From Comamonas antarctica (GTDB taxonomy: Bacteria > Pseudomonadota > Gammaproteobacteria > Burkholderiales > Burkholderiaceae_C): 64,000 bases of DNA. This document shows positions 48,470-57,715 of this stretch, one piece after another (within the stretch, counting starts at the first letter, position 1; each line of letters begins with the position of its first letter). Below the pieces are notes generated by a model. That model worked only from the letters and a program-made list of their open reading frames with translations. It searched no databases and was not told the DNA's origin. Where the stretch lies: NCBI RefSeq assembly GCF_013363755.1, contig NZ_CP054840.1:1481501-1545500 (forward strand). Direction: 5' to 3'. The translations under genes and the position numbers were made by a program.

Positions 48470-49564
48470 ATGACGGAGACAAATGCACTGGTCCTGACCG
48501 AAGTGCGCGGCCGTATCGGCTGCATCACCTTGAACCGCGCGCGCGCGCTCAATGCACTGTCGCTGGAGATGGTGCGCGAGCTGATGGCCGCGTTGCTGAC
48601 GTGGCGGGACGACCCGCAGGTGCTGGCCGTGGCGCTGCGCGGCAGCAACAAGGAAGGCGTGTTCGGCGCGCTGTGCGCCGGTGGCGACATCCGCTTCCTG
48701 CACCAGGCCGGCAGTACGGGCAACCCGCAGCTCGAGGACTTCTTCACCGAGGAGTACGCGCTCAACCACCTGATCCACCACTATCCCAAGCCCTATATCG
48801 CGTTCATGGACGGCATCGTGATGGGCGGCGGCATGGGCATCAGCCAGGGCGCGAGCGCGCGCATCGTGACCGAGCGCACCAAGATGGCCATGCCGGAAAC
48901 CGCGATCGGCCTGTTCCCCGATGTCGGCGGCGGCTACTTTCTCAGCCGCTGCCCGGGCCGCGCCGGCGAATGGCTGGCCCTGACGGGCGACACCATTGGC
49001 GCGGGCGACGCCATTGCGCTGAATCTGGCCGACGGCTTCGTGCCTTCAGGCCGGTTGGCCGAGATCTGGGAAGGGTTGGCAACGCAAGCGTTCACAGACG
49101 GCGCCGCGGTCCAGCAGTGGATCGACGCCCAGCTGGGCACGGCCGAGACCCATCTCTCGGTGCATCAGACCGCGATCGACCGCATCTTTGCGTTGCCCAC
49201 CGTCGCGGCGATCGTCGCCGCGCTCGAGGCCGAGGGCAGCAACTGGGCACTGGCAACCGTGGCCACGCTGCGCAAGCGCTCGCCGCTGATGCTGCATGTG
49301 GTGCTGGAACAGATGCGCCGCGCGCGTGCGATGGGTCTGTCCGACGACCTGCGCATGGAGCGCGACATGGTGCGCCACTGCTTCTATCTGCGCCCGGGCC
49401 AGAGCGAGACGGTGGAGGGCATCCGCGCGCTGGCCGTGGACAAGGACCATGCGCCGCGCTGGAATCCGGCCCGCATCGAGGACGTGCAGGATGCCGACTG
49501 GCAGGCGTTCTTTGCGAGCCCCTGGCCGGCGTATGCGCACCCGCTGGCGGGTCTGGCGGACTGA
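48470..49564 (+). CDS. Enoyl-CoA hydratase/isomerase family protein, 3-hydroxyisobutyryl-CoA hydrolase-like
   Basis: This 364-residue crotonase-fold protein is longer than plain enoyl-CoA hydratases (about 260) and matches 3-hydroxyisobutyryl-CoA hydrolases of valine breakdown. Landmarks are ITLNRARALNALSLEMV, GGDIRFLH, FMDGIVMGGGMGISQGAS, MPETAIGLFPDVGGGYFLSR and a C-terminal FYLRPGQSETVEGIRA-VDKD region. The start at 48470 follows AGAGGAAC; an in-frame ATG 25 codons upstream lacks homology. It is monocistronic after the typA terminator. The exact CoA ester is not certain. Confidence 0.88.
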   Translation: MTETNALVLTEVRGRIGCITLNRARALNALSLEMVRELMAALLTWRDDPQVLAVALRGSNKEGVFGALCAGGDIRFLHQAGSTGNPQLEDFFTEEYALNHLIHHYPKPYIAFMDGIVMGGGMGISQGASARIVTERTKMAMPETAIGLFPDVGGGYFLSRCPGRAGEWLALTGDTIGAGDAIALNLADGFVPSGRLAEIWEGLATQAFTDGAAVQQWIDAQLGTAETHLSVHQTAIDRIFALPTVAAIVAALEAEGSNWALATVATLRKRSPLMLHVVLEQMRRARAMGLSDDLRMERDMVRHCFYLRPGQSETVEGIRALAVDKDHAPRWNPARIEDVQDADWQAFFASPWPAYAHPLAGLAD

Positions 49565-49636
49565 TGCGGCCGTGAAAAGGAAAAACGAGACTGGTTCTCG
49601 CCAGGCATTCAAAAGAAACAGTGGGCTTCAAAATCT

Positions 49637-49694
49637 CCGTTCGCCCTGAGCCTGCTTCGCCGGCCGCGTCGAAGGGTGAACGGCCTGCGCTCAA
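49637..49694. repeat. Dispersed intergenic repeat, copy 2
   Basis: The block from CCGTTCG through CTGAGCCTGCTTCGCCGGCC and on to GGCCTGCGCTCAA matches copy 1 at 10349-10406 with a few changes. Part of its start is mirrored at 49741-49755 (GCTCACCACGAACGG), which could fold back on it. Like copy 1 it lies between 3' ends of convergent genes, here the hydrolase and smpB. Confidence 0.7.
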
Positions 49695-49792
49695 AGCATG
49701 AGGACGGGCCGTTCATGGTGCGACGCGCCCGCCCAGGGAAGCTCACCACGAACGGTTTCGGCGCACGCCCTGACTTCCCGCAATTTGCCTCC

Positions 49793-50266
49793 TCAGCGGT
49801 TGCGGCTCTTCATCGCGCGTTCGACCTCGCGCTTGCCTTCGCGGTCCTTGATGGTGTCGCGCTTGTCGTGCTCGCCCTTGCCCTTGGCCAGCGCGATCTC
49901 GGCCTTGACCAGGCCATTCTTCCAGTGCAGGTTCAGCGGCACCAGGGTATAGCCCTTTTGCTCGACCTTGCCGATCAGCCGCTTGATCTCTTCCTTGTGC
50001 AGCAGCAGCTTCTTTGTGCGCGCGGCATCGGGGCTCACGTGCGTCGAGGCGGTGCGCAGCGGGTTGATCTGGCAGCCGATCAGGAACAGCTCGCCATCCT
50101 TGATGACAACGTAGCCGTCGGTCAGCTGCACCTTGCCTTCGCGCAGCGCCTTGACTTCCCAGCCGTGCAGCACCATGCCGGCTTCGTGGCGCTCCTCGAA
50201 GAAATAGTTGTAGGCCGCTTTCTTGTTGTCGGCAATGCGGGACGGGGAATCGGTTTTTTTGGCCAT
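49793..50266 (-). CDS. smpB: SsrA-binding protein SmpB
   Basis: This 157-residue RNA-binding protein of trans-translation shows [50 protein letters not shown] and the basic C-terminal tail [20 protein letters not shown]. The start [10 protein letters not shown] at 50266 is the family start; the frame is open 7 codons further upstream. It is divergent from ratA, the classic smpB/ratA arrangement. The ssrA (tmRNA) gene itself is not visible in the window. Confidence 0.96.
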   Translation of the reverse strand: MAKKTDSPSRIADNKKAAYNYFFEERHEAGMVLHGWEVKALREGKVQLTDGYVVIKDGELFLIGCQINPLRTASTHVSPDAARTKKLLLHKEEIKRLIGKVEQKGYTLVPLNLHWKNGLVKAEIALAKGKGEHDKRDTIKDREGKREVERAMKSRNR

Positions 50267-50407
50267 GTATGAATAAGTGCGGCGCAATCCAGGAGATAAA
50301 AGGTCTCCCTACAATGTAGTTTGTCGTCTCGCTGCAGAGATTCTAGTTTCCATCGGCCCCGGCTGCTGCGATAGCCTTTCCAGCGGCCCTACTCCGGCCC
50401 TTTTTTC

Positions 50408-50848
50408 ATGAAAACAGTCAACAAATCCGTCCTCATCTGGTACAGCCCCGAAGAAATGTATGCACTGGTGACGGATGTGGACCATTACGCCGACTTTCTG
50501 CCCTGGTGCGACCATGCGCGCATCCTGGAGCAGGACGAGCAGGGCATGACGGCCGAAGTGGGCATGGCCATGGGCGGGCTGCGCAAATCGTTCGTGACGC
50601 GCAATACCCACGAAGCAGGCCGGCGCGTGACCATCCGCCTGGTCAAAGGGCCGTTCTCGCACCTCGAGGGCGACTGGTTCTTCCATCCCGTGGGCGATGG
50701 CTCGCAGCGCGCCTGCAAGGTTGAACTGCGCCTGAGCTACGGCTTCGACAATATCGCGCTGGCGGCGTTGGTCGGCCCGGTGTTCGACCGCATTGCGTCC
50801 TCGATGGTCGACGCCTTCATCAAGCGCGCGGAACAGGTCTATGGCTGA
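50408..50848 (+). CDS. ratA: Ribosome association toxin RatA / Coq10-like START protein
   Basis: This 146-residue START-fold protein has VNKSVLIWYSPEEMYALVTD, YADFLPWCDHARIL, GGLRKSFVTRNTHE and FDRIASSMVDAFIKRAE. In E. coli RatA blocks 70S formation; the eukaryotic homologue Coq10 binds ubiquinone, and which role holds here is open. It is divergent from smpB and overlaps rnfH by 8 bases. Confidence 0.92.
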   Translation: MKTVNKSVLIWYSPEEMYALVTDVDHYADFLPWCDHARILEQDEQGMTAEVGMAMGGLRKSFVTRNTHEAGRRVTIRLVKGPFSHLEGDWFFHPVGDGSQRACKVELRLSYGFDNIALAALVGPVFDRIASSMVDAFIKRAEQVYG

Positions 50849-51179
50849 AGCAGCGGCCGCCGCCGCGCCGCTGCGCGTGGAGGTGGTGTTTTCGGCCGCG
50901 GCCGGGCAGGTACAGGAATGGTCTTTGCGCCTGCCGCCCAGCGCGCGCCTGCGCGATGCGCTGCGCGCCGTGCATCTGGAGGACAGCGCCTGCGCCACCG
51001 GCATCTGGGGGCGGCGCGCCGAGCACGACCAGCTGCTTGAGGACGGGGACCGCGTCGAGCTGTACCGGCCACTGCTGGTCGATCCCAAGGTCGCGCGGCG
51101 CGAGCGCTTTGCGCGCCAGGGCGCGCGTGGCGCTGGCCTGTTCTCGCGCCAGCGCCCCGGCGGCAAGGCCGGTTACTGA
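50841..51179 (+). CDS. rnfH: RnfH family protein (RatB)
   Basis: This 112-residue ubiquitin-like-fold protein has RVEVVFSAAAGQVQEWSLRL, GIWGRRAEHDQLLEDGDRVE and LYRPLLVDPKVARRERF, typical of RnfH/RatB. The start at 50841 lies inside the end of ratA. A basic Arg/Gly-rich tail follows. The function is unknown despite the historical link to Rnf. Its 3' end overlaps the convergent DUF4124 gene by 7 bases. Confidence 0.9.
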   Translation: MAEAAAAAAPLRVEVVFSAAAGQVQEWSLRLPPSARLRDALRAVHLEDSACATGIWGRRAEHDQLLEDGDRVELYRPLLVDPKVARRERFARQGARGAGLFSRQRPGGKAGY

Positions 51180-51850
51180 ACCGTCGGCACGGCCGGTTCG
51201 TCGGGACGTCCGGGCCGCGGCAGGCCGGCGCCTGACGCGCCGGGCGGGGTGGGGTCGCGCCGCGATGCCGCAGGTGGATTCACGGCGCTAGGCTGCAGGG
51301 CCGCGGGCTGGGCCGGCGCAGGCTGCGCAGTGGCTGGCTGCGTGGCCGGCGCCGGGCCGCAGTCGCTGGCCACCATGCCCTGGGCGCGCTGGCGCTCCTG
51401 CGCGCGCCTTTGGTCGTCCATGTAGACGCGCTCACCCAGCGCATTGGTATGCGCCACCAATTGACCGTCGGCCAGCGCGGCCAGCGCCGCACGGGCGCGC
51501 GCGCAGTTGTCCTGGCGCAGCAGGGCCTGGCGCTTGTCCTGTTCATGGGCCTGGGCCTGTTCGCGCCGCGCCTGCTCGGCCTCTTCGGCTGCCTTGCGCG
51601 CCTGCAGGTCGCGGTCGACACCGCGGCCGTCCGGCTGCTGCGCCGGCTGGGAAGGGGACGAGGGTGCTGCGGTCACGGGATTGCGTGCAGTACCAGGCCG
51701 CTGCAGGATGCGGTCGGCCGGCACCTGGTTCGAGGGCGGCAGGTCGCTATAGACCTTGCGCCCCTGCGCGTCGAGCCATTGCCACTGCGCCAGGGCGCTC
51801 GCAGATACGAGGCTGCTGGCGCAGAACAGGACAAGCGTGGAAAGCTTCAT
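51173..51850 (-). CDS. DUF4124 domain-containing exported protein
   Basis: This 225-residue protein has a signal peptide (MKLSTLVLFCASSLVSASALA). It is followed at once by a DUF4124 domain (QWQWLDAQGRKVYSDLPPSNQV). An Ala/Glu/Gln/Arg coiled-coil-like middle and a Pro/Ala-rich tail come next. Two cysteines (DNCARARA, ASDCGPAP) may bridge. DUF4124 proteins are common in betaproteobacteria and have no assigned role. It is convergent with rnfH and divergent from guaB. Confidence 0.88.
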   Translation of the reverse strand: MKLSTLVLFCASSLVSASALAQWQWLDAQGRKVYSDLPPSNQVPADRILQRPGTARNPVTAAPSSPSQPAQQPDGRGVDRDLQARKAAEEAEQARREQAQAHEQDKRQALLRQDNCARARAALAALADGQLVAHTNALGERVYMDDQRRAQERQRAQGMVASDCGPAPATQPATAQPAPAQPAALQPSAVNPPAASRRDPTPPGASGAGLPRPGRPDEPAVPTVQ

Positions 51851-51969
51851 GGCGGCGGTCGGGAAAAGTGGAGGAGCAGGCGTCAGCGCGGAATCTTCGC
51901 ACTTCGCGCCGGGCCTGCCAAGACAGGCGGCAAAAACCGGGTGCGCCCTCTAAGAATAGCTGGCACGGG

Positions 51970-51975
51970 TACAAT
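51970..51975 (+). promoter_or_regulatory. Candidate -10 element of guaB
   Basis: TACAAT preceded by GGG, 21 bp before the guaB ATG, with TTTTTTTGGAG as leader and ribosome site. The -35 region is poor. The context repeats that seen before rimP. A start here would give a very short leader. Confidence 0.4.
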
Positions 51976-51995
51976 CGTTTTTTTGGAGCTTTCAC

Positions 51996-53471
51996 ATGCG
52001 CCTTCTTGGAAAAGCACTGACCTTCGACGATGTGTTGCTGGTTCCCGCTTACTCCCAAATCCTGCCCAAGGATACGTCCCTCGCGACCCGTTTCTCGCGC
52101 AATATTTCCCTGAACATTCCGCTGGTGTCCGCTGCGATGGATACCGTGACGGAAGCGCGCCTGGCGATCGCCATTGCGCAAGAGGGTGGCATTGGCATCA
52201 TCCACAAGAACATGACGGCCCAGGAGCAGGCCGCCGAAGTGGCCAAGGTCAAGCGCCATGAATCCGGCGTCGTGATCGACCCCGTGGTCATCACCCCCGA
52301 GCACACCGTGCTGCAAGTGCTGCAGCTGTCGGAAAACCTCGGCATCTCCGGTTTCCCGGTCTGCGATGGCGGCAAGGTCGTCGGCATCGTCACCAGCCGC
52401 GACGTGCGCTTCGAGACGCGCTACGACGTCAAGGTCAGCGAGATCATGACGCGCCGCGAGAAGCTCATCACCGTCAACGAGAAGGCCGGCACCACGCCCG
52501 CCGAAGCCAAGGCGCTGCTCAACAAGCACAAGCTCGAGCGCATCCTGGTCGTGAACGATGACTTCGAGCTCAAGGGCCTGATCACCGTCAAGGACATCAA
52601 CAAGCAGACCACCTTCCCGAACGCCGCGCGCGATGGCGCCGGCCGGCTTCGCGTGGGCGCTGCCGTGGGCGTGGGTGCGGGCACCGAAGAGCGCGTGGAA
52701 CTGCTGGTCAAGGCCGGCGTCGACGCGATCATCGTCGACACCGCCCACGGCCACAGCCAGGGCGTGATCGAGCGCGTGCGCTGGGTCAAGCAGAACTACC
52801 CGCAGGTCGACGTCGTCGGCGGCAACATTGCTACCGGCGCGGCCGCGCTGGCGCTGGTCGAAGCCGGTGCCGATGCGGTCAAGGTCGGTATCGGCCCGGG
52901 CTCGATCTGCACGACGCGCATCGTCGCCGGCGTGGGCGTGCCCCAGATCATGGCCATCGACAGCGTGGCCACGGCGCTGCAGGGCACGGGCGTGCCGCTG
53001 ATTGCCGACGGGGGCGTGCGCTTCTCGGGCGACATCGCCAAGGCGCTGGCTGCGGGCGCGTCGACCATCATGATGGGCGGCATGTTTGCGGGCACCGAGG
53101 AAGCGCCGGGCGAAGTCATCCTGTACCAGGGCCGCTCGTACAAGAGCTACCGCGGCATGGGCTCGATCGGCGCGATGCAGCAAGGCTCGGCCGACCGCTA
53201 CTTCCAGGAATCGACGACCGGCAACCCCACCGCCGACAAGCTCGTGCCCGAAGGCATCGAAGGCCGCGTGCCCTACAAGGGCTCGATGGTCTCCATCGTC
53301 TACCAGATGGCCGGCGGCGTGCGCGCGGCCATGGGCTACTGCGGCTGCGCCAGCATCGAAGAGATGAACAACAAGGCCGAGTTCGTCGAGATCACGACGG
53401 CCGGCATCCGCGAGAGCCACGTCCACGACGTGCAGATCACCAAGGAAGCACCGAACTACCGCGCGGATTAA
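51996..53471 (+). CDS. guaB: IMP dehydrogenase
   Basis: This 491-residue enzyme catalyses the NAD-dependent oxidation of IMP to XMP, the committed step to GMP. The barrel is interrupted by a CBS pair (residues about 95-205: [40 protein letters not shown]). The catalytic Cys305 sits in [17 protein letters not shown], the same number as in E. coli GuaB. The flap/anchor region is [18 protein letters not shown]. guaA follows after 86 bp with a hairpin between. Confidence 0.97.
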   Translation: MRLLGKALTFDDVLLVPAYSQILPKDTSLATRFSRNISLNIPLVSAAMDTVTEARLAIAIAQEGGIGIIHKNMTAQEQAAEVAKVKRHESGVVIDPVVITPEHTVLQVLQLSENLGISGFPVCDGGKVVGIVTSRDVRFETRYDVKVSEIMTRREKLITVNEKAGTTPAEAKALLNKHKLERILVVNDDFELKGLITVKDINKQTTFPNAARDGAGRLRVGAAVGVGAGTEERVELLVKAGVDAIIVDTAHGHSQGVIERVRWVKQNYPQVDVVGGNIATGAAALALVEAGADAVKVGIGPGSICTTRIVAGVGVPQIMAIDSVATALQGTGVPLIADGGVRFSGDIAKALAAGASTIMMGGMFAGTEEAPGEVILYQGRSYKSYRGMGSIGAMQQGSADRYFQESTTGNPTADKLVPEGIEGRVPYKGSMVSIVYQMAGGVRAAMGYCGCASIEEMNNKAEFVEITTAGIRESHVHDVQITKEAPNYRAD

Positions 53472-53505
53472 GAGCCGCTTTAAAATCGGTTGATCGCCAT
53501 TCAAC

Positions 53506-53540
53506 GGCCCGATTCTCTGCCCCGGCAGGAGGATCGGGCC
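53506..53540 (+). other. Hairpin in the guaB-guaA gap
   Basis: GGCCCGAT (53506-53513) pairs with ATCGGGCC (53533-53540), and inside it CTGCC pairs with GGCAG, giving a two-part stem. It is followed by TTGCCATTTT, a weak U-tract ending near the guaA start. It could partly terminate transcripts or stabilise guaB mRNA, tuning guaA expression. Confidence 0.5.
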
Positions 53541-53557
53541 TTGCCATTTTCCAGACC

Positions 53558-55174
53558 ATGCAACACGACAAGATCCTCATCCTCGACTTCGGCTCCCAAG
53601 TCACCCAGCTGATCGCGCGCCGCGTGCGCGAAGCCCATGTCTACTGCGAAGTCCATCCCTGCGACGTGAGCAGCGAGTGGGTGCGCGAGTTTGCCGCCGA
53701 CGGCAAGCTCAAGGGGGTGATTCTTTCGGGCAGCCACGCCAGCGTCTATGAGGTCGACGACCGCGCGCCCGACGCCGTGTTCGAGCTGGGCCTGCCGGTG
53801 CTGGGCATCTGCTATGGCATGCAGACCATGGCCACTCAGCTCGGCGGCAAGGTCGAAGGCTCGAACAACCGCGAATTCGGCTATGCCGAAGTGCGCGCGC
53901 ATGGCCAGACCGAACTGCTCAAGGGCATCGAGGACTTCGCCACGGCCGAAGGCCACGGCATGCTCAAGGTCTGGATGAGCCACGGCGACAAGGTGACCCA
54001 GCTGCCCGAAGGCTTCAAGGTCATGTGCTCCACGCCGTCGTGTCCCATCGCCGGCATGGCCGACGAAACGCGCCGCTACTACGCCGTGCAGTTCCATCCC
54101 GAAGTCACGCACACCGTGCAGGGCCAGGCGATGCTCAACCGCTTCGTGCGTGACATCTGCGGCGCGGCACCGGACTGGATCATGGGCGACTACATCGAGG
54201 AAGCGGTCGCGAAGATCCGCGAACAGGTCGGTGACGAGGAGGTCATCCTGGGCCTGTCGGGCGGCGTCGACTCGTCCGTGGCTGCTGCGTTGATCCACCG
54301 CGCGATCGGTGACCAGCTGACCTGCGTGTTCGTCGACCACGGCCTGCTGCGCCTGAACGAAGGCGACATGGTCATGGAGATGTTCGAGGGCAAGCTGCAC
54401 GCCAAGGTGTTGCGCGTCGATGCCGCCGACCTGTTCCTGGGCGAACTCGCCGGCGTGGCCGACCCCGAGCAAAAGCGCAAGATCATCGGCCGCCTGTTCG
54501 TCGACGTCTTCAAGGCCGAAGCCGGCAAGCTCAAGGCCGCGAACGCCGGCAGCAAGGGCGCGACCTTCCTGGCCCAGGGCACGATCTATCCCGACGTCAT
54601 CGAGTCGGGCGGCGCCAAGAGCAAGAAGGCCGTGACCATCAAGAGCCACCACAATGTCGGCGGCCTGCCCGAACAACTGGGCCTGAAGCTGCTCGAACCC
54701 CTGCGCGACCTTTTCAAGGACGAAGTCCGCGAACTCGGCGTGGCGCTGGGCCTGCCGCGCAACATGGTCTACCGCCACCCGTTCCCCGGCCCGGGCCTGG
54801 GCGTGCGCATCCTGGGTGAAGTCAGGAAGGAATATGCGGACCTGCTGCGCCGCGCCGATGCGATCTTCATCGAGGAGCTCTACAACGCCGTCGATCCGGC
54901 CACGGGCAAGACCTGGTACGAGCTGACCAGCCAGGCGTTCACCGTGTTCCTGCCGGTCAAGAGCGTGGGCGTGATGGGCGACGGCCGCACCTACGACTAT
55001 GTCGTGGCGTTGCGCGCCGTGCAGACCAGCGACTTCATGACGGCCGACTGGGCCGAGCTGCCGTACTCGCTGCTGAAGAAGGTCTCCGGCCGCATCATCA
55101 ATGAAGTCCGCGGCATCAACCGCGTGACCTACGACGTCTCGACCAAGCCGCCAGCGACGATCGAGTGGGAGTGA
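53558..55174 (+). CDS. guaA: GMP synthase (glutamine-hydrolysing)
   Basis: This 538-residue two-domain enzyme has a class I glutamine amidotransferase with the Cys85 nucleophile in [11 protein letters not shown] and its His-Glu in [10 protein letters not shown]. An ATP-pyrophosphatase with the P-loop [14 protein letters not shown] follows, then a dimerisation domain ending [20 protein letters not shown] and IEWE. It aminates XMP to GMP. It follows guaB in the usual purine pair. Confidence 0.97.
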   Translation: MQHDKILILDFGSQVTQLIARRVREAHVYCEVHPCDVSSEWVREFAADGKLKGVILSGSHASVYEVDDRAPDAVFELGLPVLGICYGMQTMATQLGGKVEGSNNREFGYAEVRAHGQTELLKGIEDFATAEGHGMLKVWMSHGDKVTQLPEGFKVMCSTPSCPIAGMADETRRYYAVQFHPEVTHTVQGQAMLNRFVRDICGAAPDWIMGDYIEEAVAKIREQVGDEEVILGLSGGVDSSVAAALIHRAIGDQLTCVFVDHGLLRLNEGDMVMEMFEGKLHAKVLRVDAADLFLGELAGVADPEQKRKIIGRLFVDVFKAEAGKLKAANAGSKGATFLAQGTIYPDVIESGGAKSKKAVTIKSHHNVGGLPEQLGLKLLEPLRDLFKDEVRELGVALGLPRNMVYRHPFPGPGLGVRILGEVRKEYADLLRRADAIFIEELYNAVDPATGKTWYELTSQAFTVFLPVKSVGVMGDGRTYDYVVALRAVQTSDFMTADWAELPYSLLKKVSGRIINEVRGINRVTYDVSTKPPATIEWE

Positions 55175-55185
55175 GTCCGACGACC

Positions 55186-56472
55186 ATGGTCCAGCGCACG
55201 CTCCCCAACGGGGTGCGCCTGCTGGCCCTGCCCATGCCCCACGTGCACAGTGCCAGCGTGGGCGTGTTCCTGCGCGTGGGCTCGCGTGACGAGACGCCCG
55301 ACACCAACGGCATCAGCCACGTGCTCGAGCACATGGCGTTCAAGGGCACGGCCACGCGTTCGGTGCAGGCCATCAACCTCGATGCCGAGCGCCTGGGCGC
55401 GGAAGTCAATGCCTTCACCGGCAAGGACACCACGGGTTACTTCATGACCGGCCTCGGCCGCCATGCGCCGGCGCTGCTGCGCATGACGGCCGACATCGTG
55501 CTCAACAGCACCTTTCCCGAGGCCGAGCTGCAGCGCGAGCTGGAGGTGATCCGCCAGGAGGCGATCGAATACGACGAGGATCCGGAAGACAGCGCCAACG
55601 ATGTGCTCGACCGCGCCCTCTGGGGCAACGACCCTATGGGCATGCCGGTGATCGGCACCGTCGCCAACATCGAAGGATTCACGCGGCAGGACCTGGTGCG
55701 CCATGTGCAGCGGCACTATGTCGCGCACAAAACCCTGGTGGTGGCGGCCGGCAACTTCGACGTCGACGCCTGGATGGCGCTGGCGGCCGAGCTGTTTTCG
55801 GGCATGCGGGCTTCCGACGACCTGCCGGTGCCGCAGAAACCGGAGCCTGCCAGGTATGTCGGCCAGGCGCTGGCGCGGCGTTTTCCCCAGGTTTCACAGG
55901 TGTTCGTGAACCTTGCCTATCCCTTGTATCCGGCGGCTGCCGAAGACCGGGCGGGACCGCGCTGGCGCCTCACGGCCGCGCTGGCGGCCTATGTATTCGG
56001 CGAGGGGATGTCGTCGCCGCTGGTCGACACCGTGCGCGAGCAGATGGGCCTGGCCTACACCGCCTATGCGGCCACCGAAAGCGGCGATGTCTGGGCCAAT
56101 TTCATCGTGCATGCGGTCACCACGCCGGACAAGCTCGAGGCACTGTTCGCGGCGACTGGACGGCTGCTGCGCGCCCAGGCCGCGGCCATCGATCCCGTGC
56201 ATCTGGAGCGCGCGAAGAACCAGCTGACGGTGGCGCGGGTGCGCGCGGCAGAGCGGCCCTATGCGACGATGGAGCAGGCGGTCGAGGAGCTGTTTGCCGT
56301 CGGCAGCGTGACGCCCATGTCGCAGGCGCTGGCGCTGATCGACGGCATCGAAGCCGACGAAGTGCGCCAGGTCTTCGAGCACATGCTGGCCCACCCGCCC
56401 GCCTTGGCCATCACCGGCAAGGGGGCCACGGCCAAGGCGGCACGCCAGCTCGTGGCCAGTCTGGCCGGCTGA
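55186..56472 (+). CDS. M16-family zinc metallopeptidase (processing-peptidase-like)
   Basis: This 428-residue protein has the inverted zinc motif HxxEH at residues 45-49 (SHVLEHMAFKGT). The distal Glu lies in ELEVIRQEAIEYDEDPED. The second, inactive M16 domain carries FGEGMSSPLVDTVREQMGLA. It resembles single-chain bacterial homologues of mitochondrial processing peptidase beta. ATG 55186 is 11 bp after guaA; GTG 55171, inside the guaA stop and with GGGAG upstream, is an alternative. No signal peptide is seen, so it is likely cytoplasmic. Confidence 0.92.
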   Translation: MVQRTLPNGVRLLALPMPHVHSASVGVFLRVGSRDETPDTNGISHVLEHMAFKGTATRSVQAINLDAERLGAEVNAFTGKDTTGYFMTGLGRHAPALLRMTADIVLNSTFPEAELQRELEVIRQEAIEYDEDPEDSANDVLDRALWGNDPMGMPVIGTVANIEGFTRQDLVRHVQRHYVAHKTLVVAAGNFDVDAWMALAAELFSGMRASDDLPVPQKPEPARYVGQALARRFPQVSQVFVNLAYPLYPAAAEDRAGPRWRLTAALAAYVFGEGMSSPLVDTVREQMGLAYTAYAATESGDVWANFIVHAVTTPDKLEALFAATGRLLRAQAAAIDPVHLERAKNQLTVARVRAAERPYATMEQAVEELFAVGSVTPMSQALALIDGIEADEVRQVFEHMLAHPPALAITGKGATAKAARQLVASLAG

Positions 56473-56669
56473 GCGCTTGCGTCGCTCTGCGCGCACAGGT
56501 GCTTTCAGATAGATTTGTCATCTGGGCTGGAAATTTAAATCGTTGGACTTTTCCTGCGGCGCTCCTACATTGTGGTGGGGCCATCGTGGCGATGGGCGGC
56601 AGACCGTGCACCCTCGTGCAGTCCCCGCCGGCTCCAGGCCGGGTGCCGCAAGAACAACAAGGAAGCCAG

Positions 56670-57581
56670 ATGGCGAATTTCGAAGTGGGCGAGATCGTGC
56701 GTGCGCTGCGCAGCGTGCGCGAGGAATGGCGCGACCAGCAAAAGCGCTCGCGTGATCCGGGCGGCCGCGAGTTTCCGTCGCGCGACGCCTTGGTGCGCAT
56801 CGTCGAAGGACTCAAGGGGGCGCTGTTCCCCATGCGCCTGGGGCCGACCGACCTGCGCCATGAGAGCGAGGATTTCTATGTCGGCCACACGCTGGACGCT
56901 GCGCTGCAGGAACTGCTGGGCCAGGCCCGGCTGGAGCTGCACTACAACGCGCGCCATGCGCCGCTGCCCGCCGCCGAGATCGAGGCGCAGGCCACGGATG
57001 CCGTGCGCCGGTTCACGGCCGCGCTGCCCGGGTTGCGCCGCTTGCTCGACTCCGACGTGCTCGCCGCCTACCAGGGCGACCCGGCCGCGCGCAGCGTCGA
57101 TGAAGTGCTGCTGTGCTATCCGGGCGTGCTGGCCATGATCCACCACCGGCTCGCGCATGAACTCTACCAACTGGGGTTGCCCTTGCTGGCGCGCATCGTC
57201 GCCGAGCTGGCGCATGCGCAGACCGGCATCGACATCCATCCGGGCGCGCGCATTGGCGCGAGCTTCTTCATCGACCATGGCACGGGCGTGGTGATCGGCG
57301 AGACGGCGGTGATCGGCCGGCATGTGCGCGTCTACCAGGCCGTGACGCTGGGCGCCAAGCGCTTTCCCACCGGCAGCGACGGGCAGCTGAAAAAGGGCCT
57401 GGCGCGCCATCCGGTGGTGGAGGACGATGTGGTGATCTATGCGGGCGCCACCATCCTCGGCCGCGTGACCCTGGGCAAGGGGGCGACCATTGGCGGCAAT
57501 GTCTGGATCACGGAAGACGTGGCGCCGGGCGCCAGCGTGACGCAGGCGAGTTTGCAGAAGGCGCCGCGGCCGGCGCCGTGA
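56670..57581 (+). CDS. cysE: Serine O-acetyltransferase (EpsC/CysE type)
   Basis: This 303-residue enzyme has a helical N-terminal domain and a left-handed beta-helix with serine acetyltransferase motifs. GIDIHPGARIGASFFIDHGT contains the catalytic Asp-His region, and GVVIGETAVIGRHVRVYQAV and GAKRFP follow. Further hexapeptide turns are VVEDDVVIYAGATILG and GKGATIGGNVWI. It acetylates serine with acetyl-CoA for cysteine synthesis. The start at 56670 follows AAGGAAG; the upstream frame lacks homology. It has its own promoter region of about 200 bp and no adjacent cys genes. Confidence 0.92.
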   Translation: MANFEVGEIVRALRSVREEWRDQQKRSRDPGGREFPSRDALVRIVEGLKGALFPMRLGPTDLRHESEDFYVGHTLDAALQELLGQARLELHYNARHAPLPAAEIEAQATDAVRRFTAALPGLRRLLDSDVLAAYQGDPAARSVDEVLLCYPGVLAMIHHRLAHELYQLGLPLLARIVAELAHAQTGIDIHPGARIGASFFIDHGTGVVIGETAVIGRHVRVYQAVTLGAKRFPTGSDGQLKKGLARHPVVEDDVVIYAGATILGRVTLGKGATIGGNVWITEDVAPGASVTQASLQKAPRPAP

Positions 57582-57640
57582 CGCGCGGATAGCTACAGAG
57601 GGCGGGGCTCGCGCACACCAGCAAGGCGCCGCATGGTGTG

Positions 57641-57678
57641 AAAAAAGCCCCGGCAAGCGCTGAACTTGCCGGGGCTTT
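57641..57678 (-). terminator. Intrinsic terminator of the Bug gene at 57716
   Basis: A 14-bp perfect stem (AAAGCCCCGGCAAG at 57644-57657 against CTTGCCGGGGCTTT at 57665-57678, 7-base loop) is followed on the minus strand by a run of six U. It lies 38 bp past the Bug stop. Convergent transcripts from the serine acetyltransferase gene may also pause here. Confidence 0.9.
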
Positions 57679-57715
57679 GTCGTTGGCACACCCTGCGTCT
57701 GCAGGGAGCAGCGCC

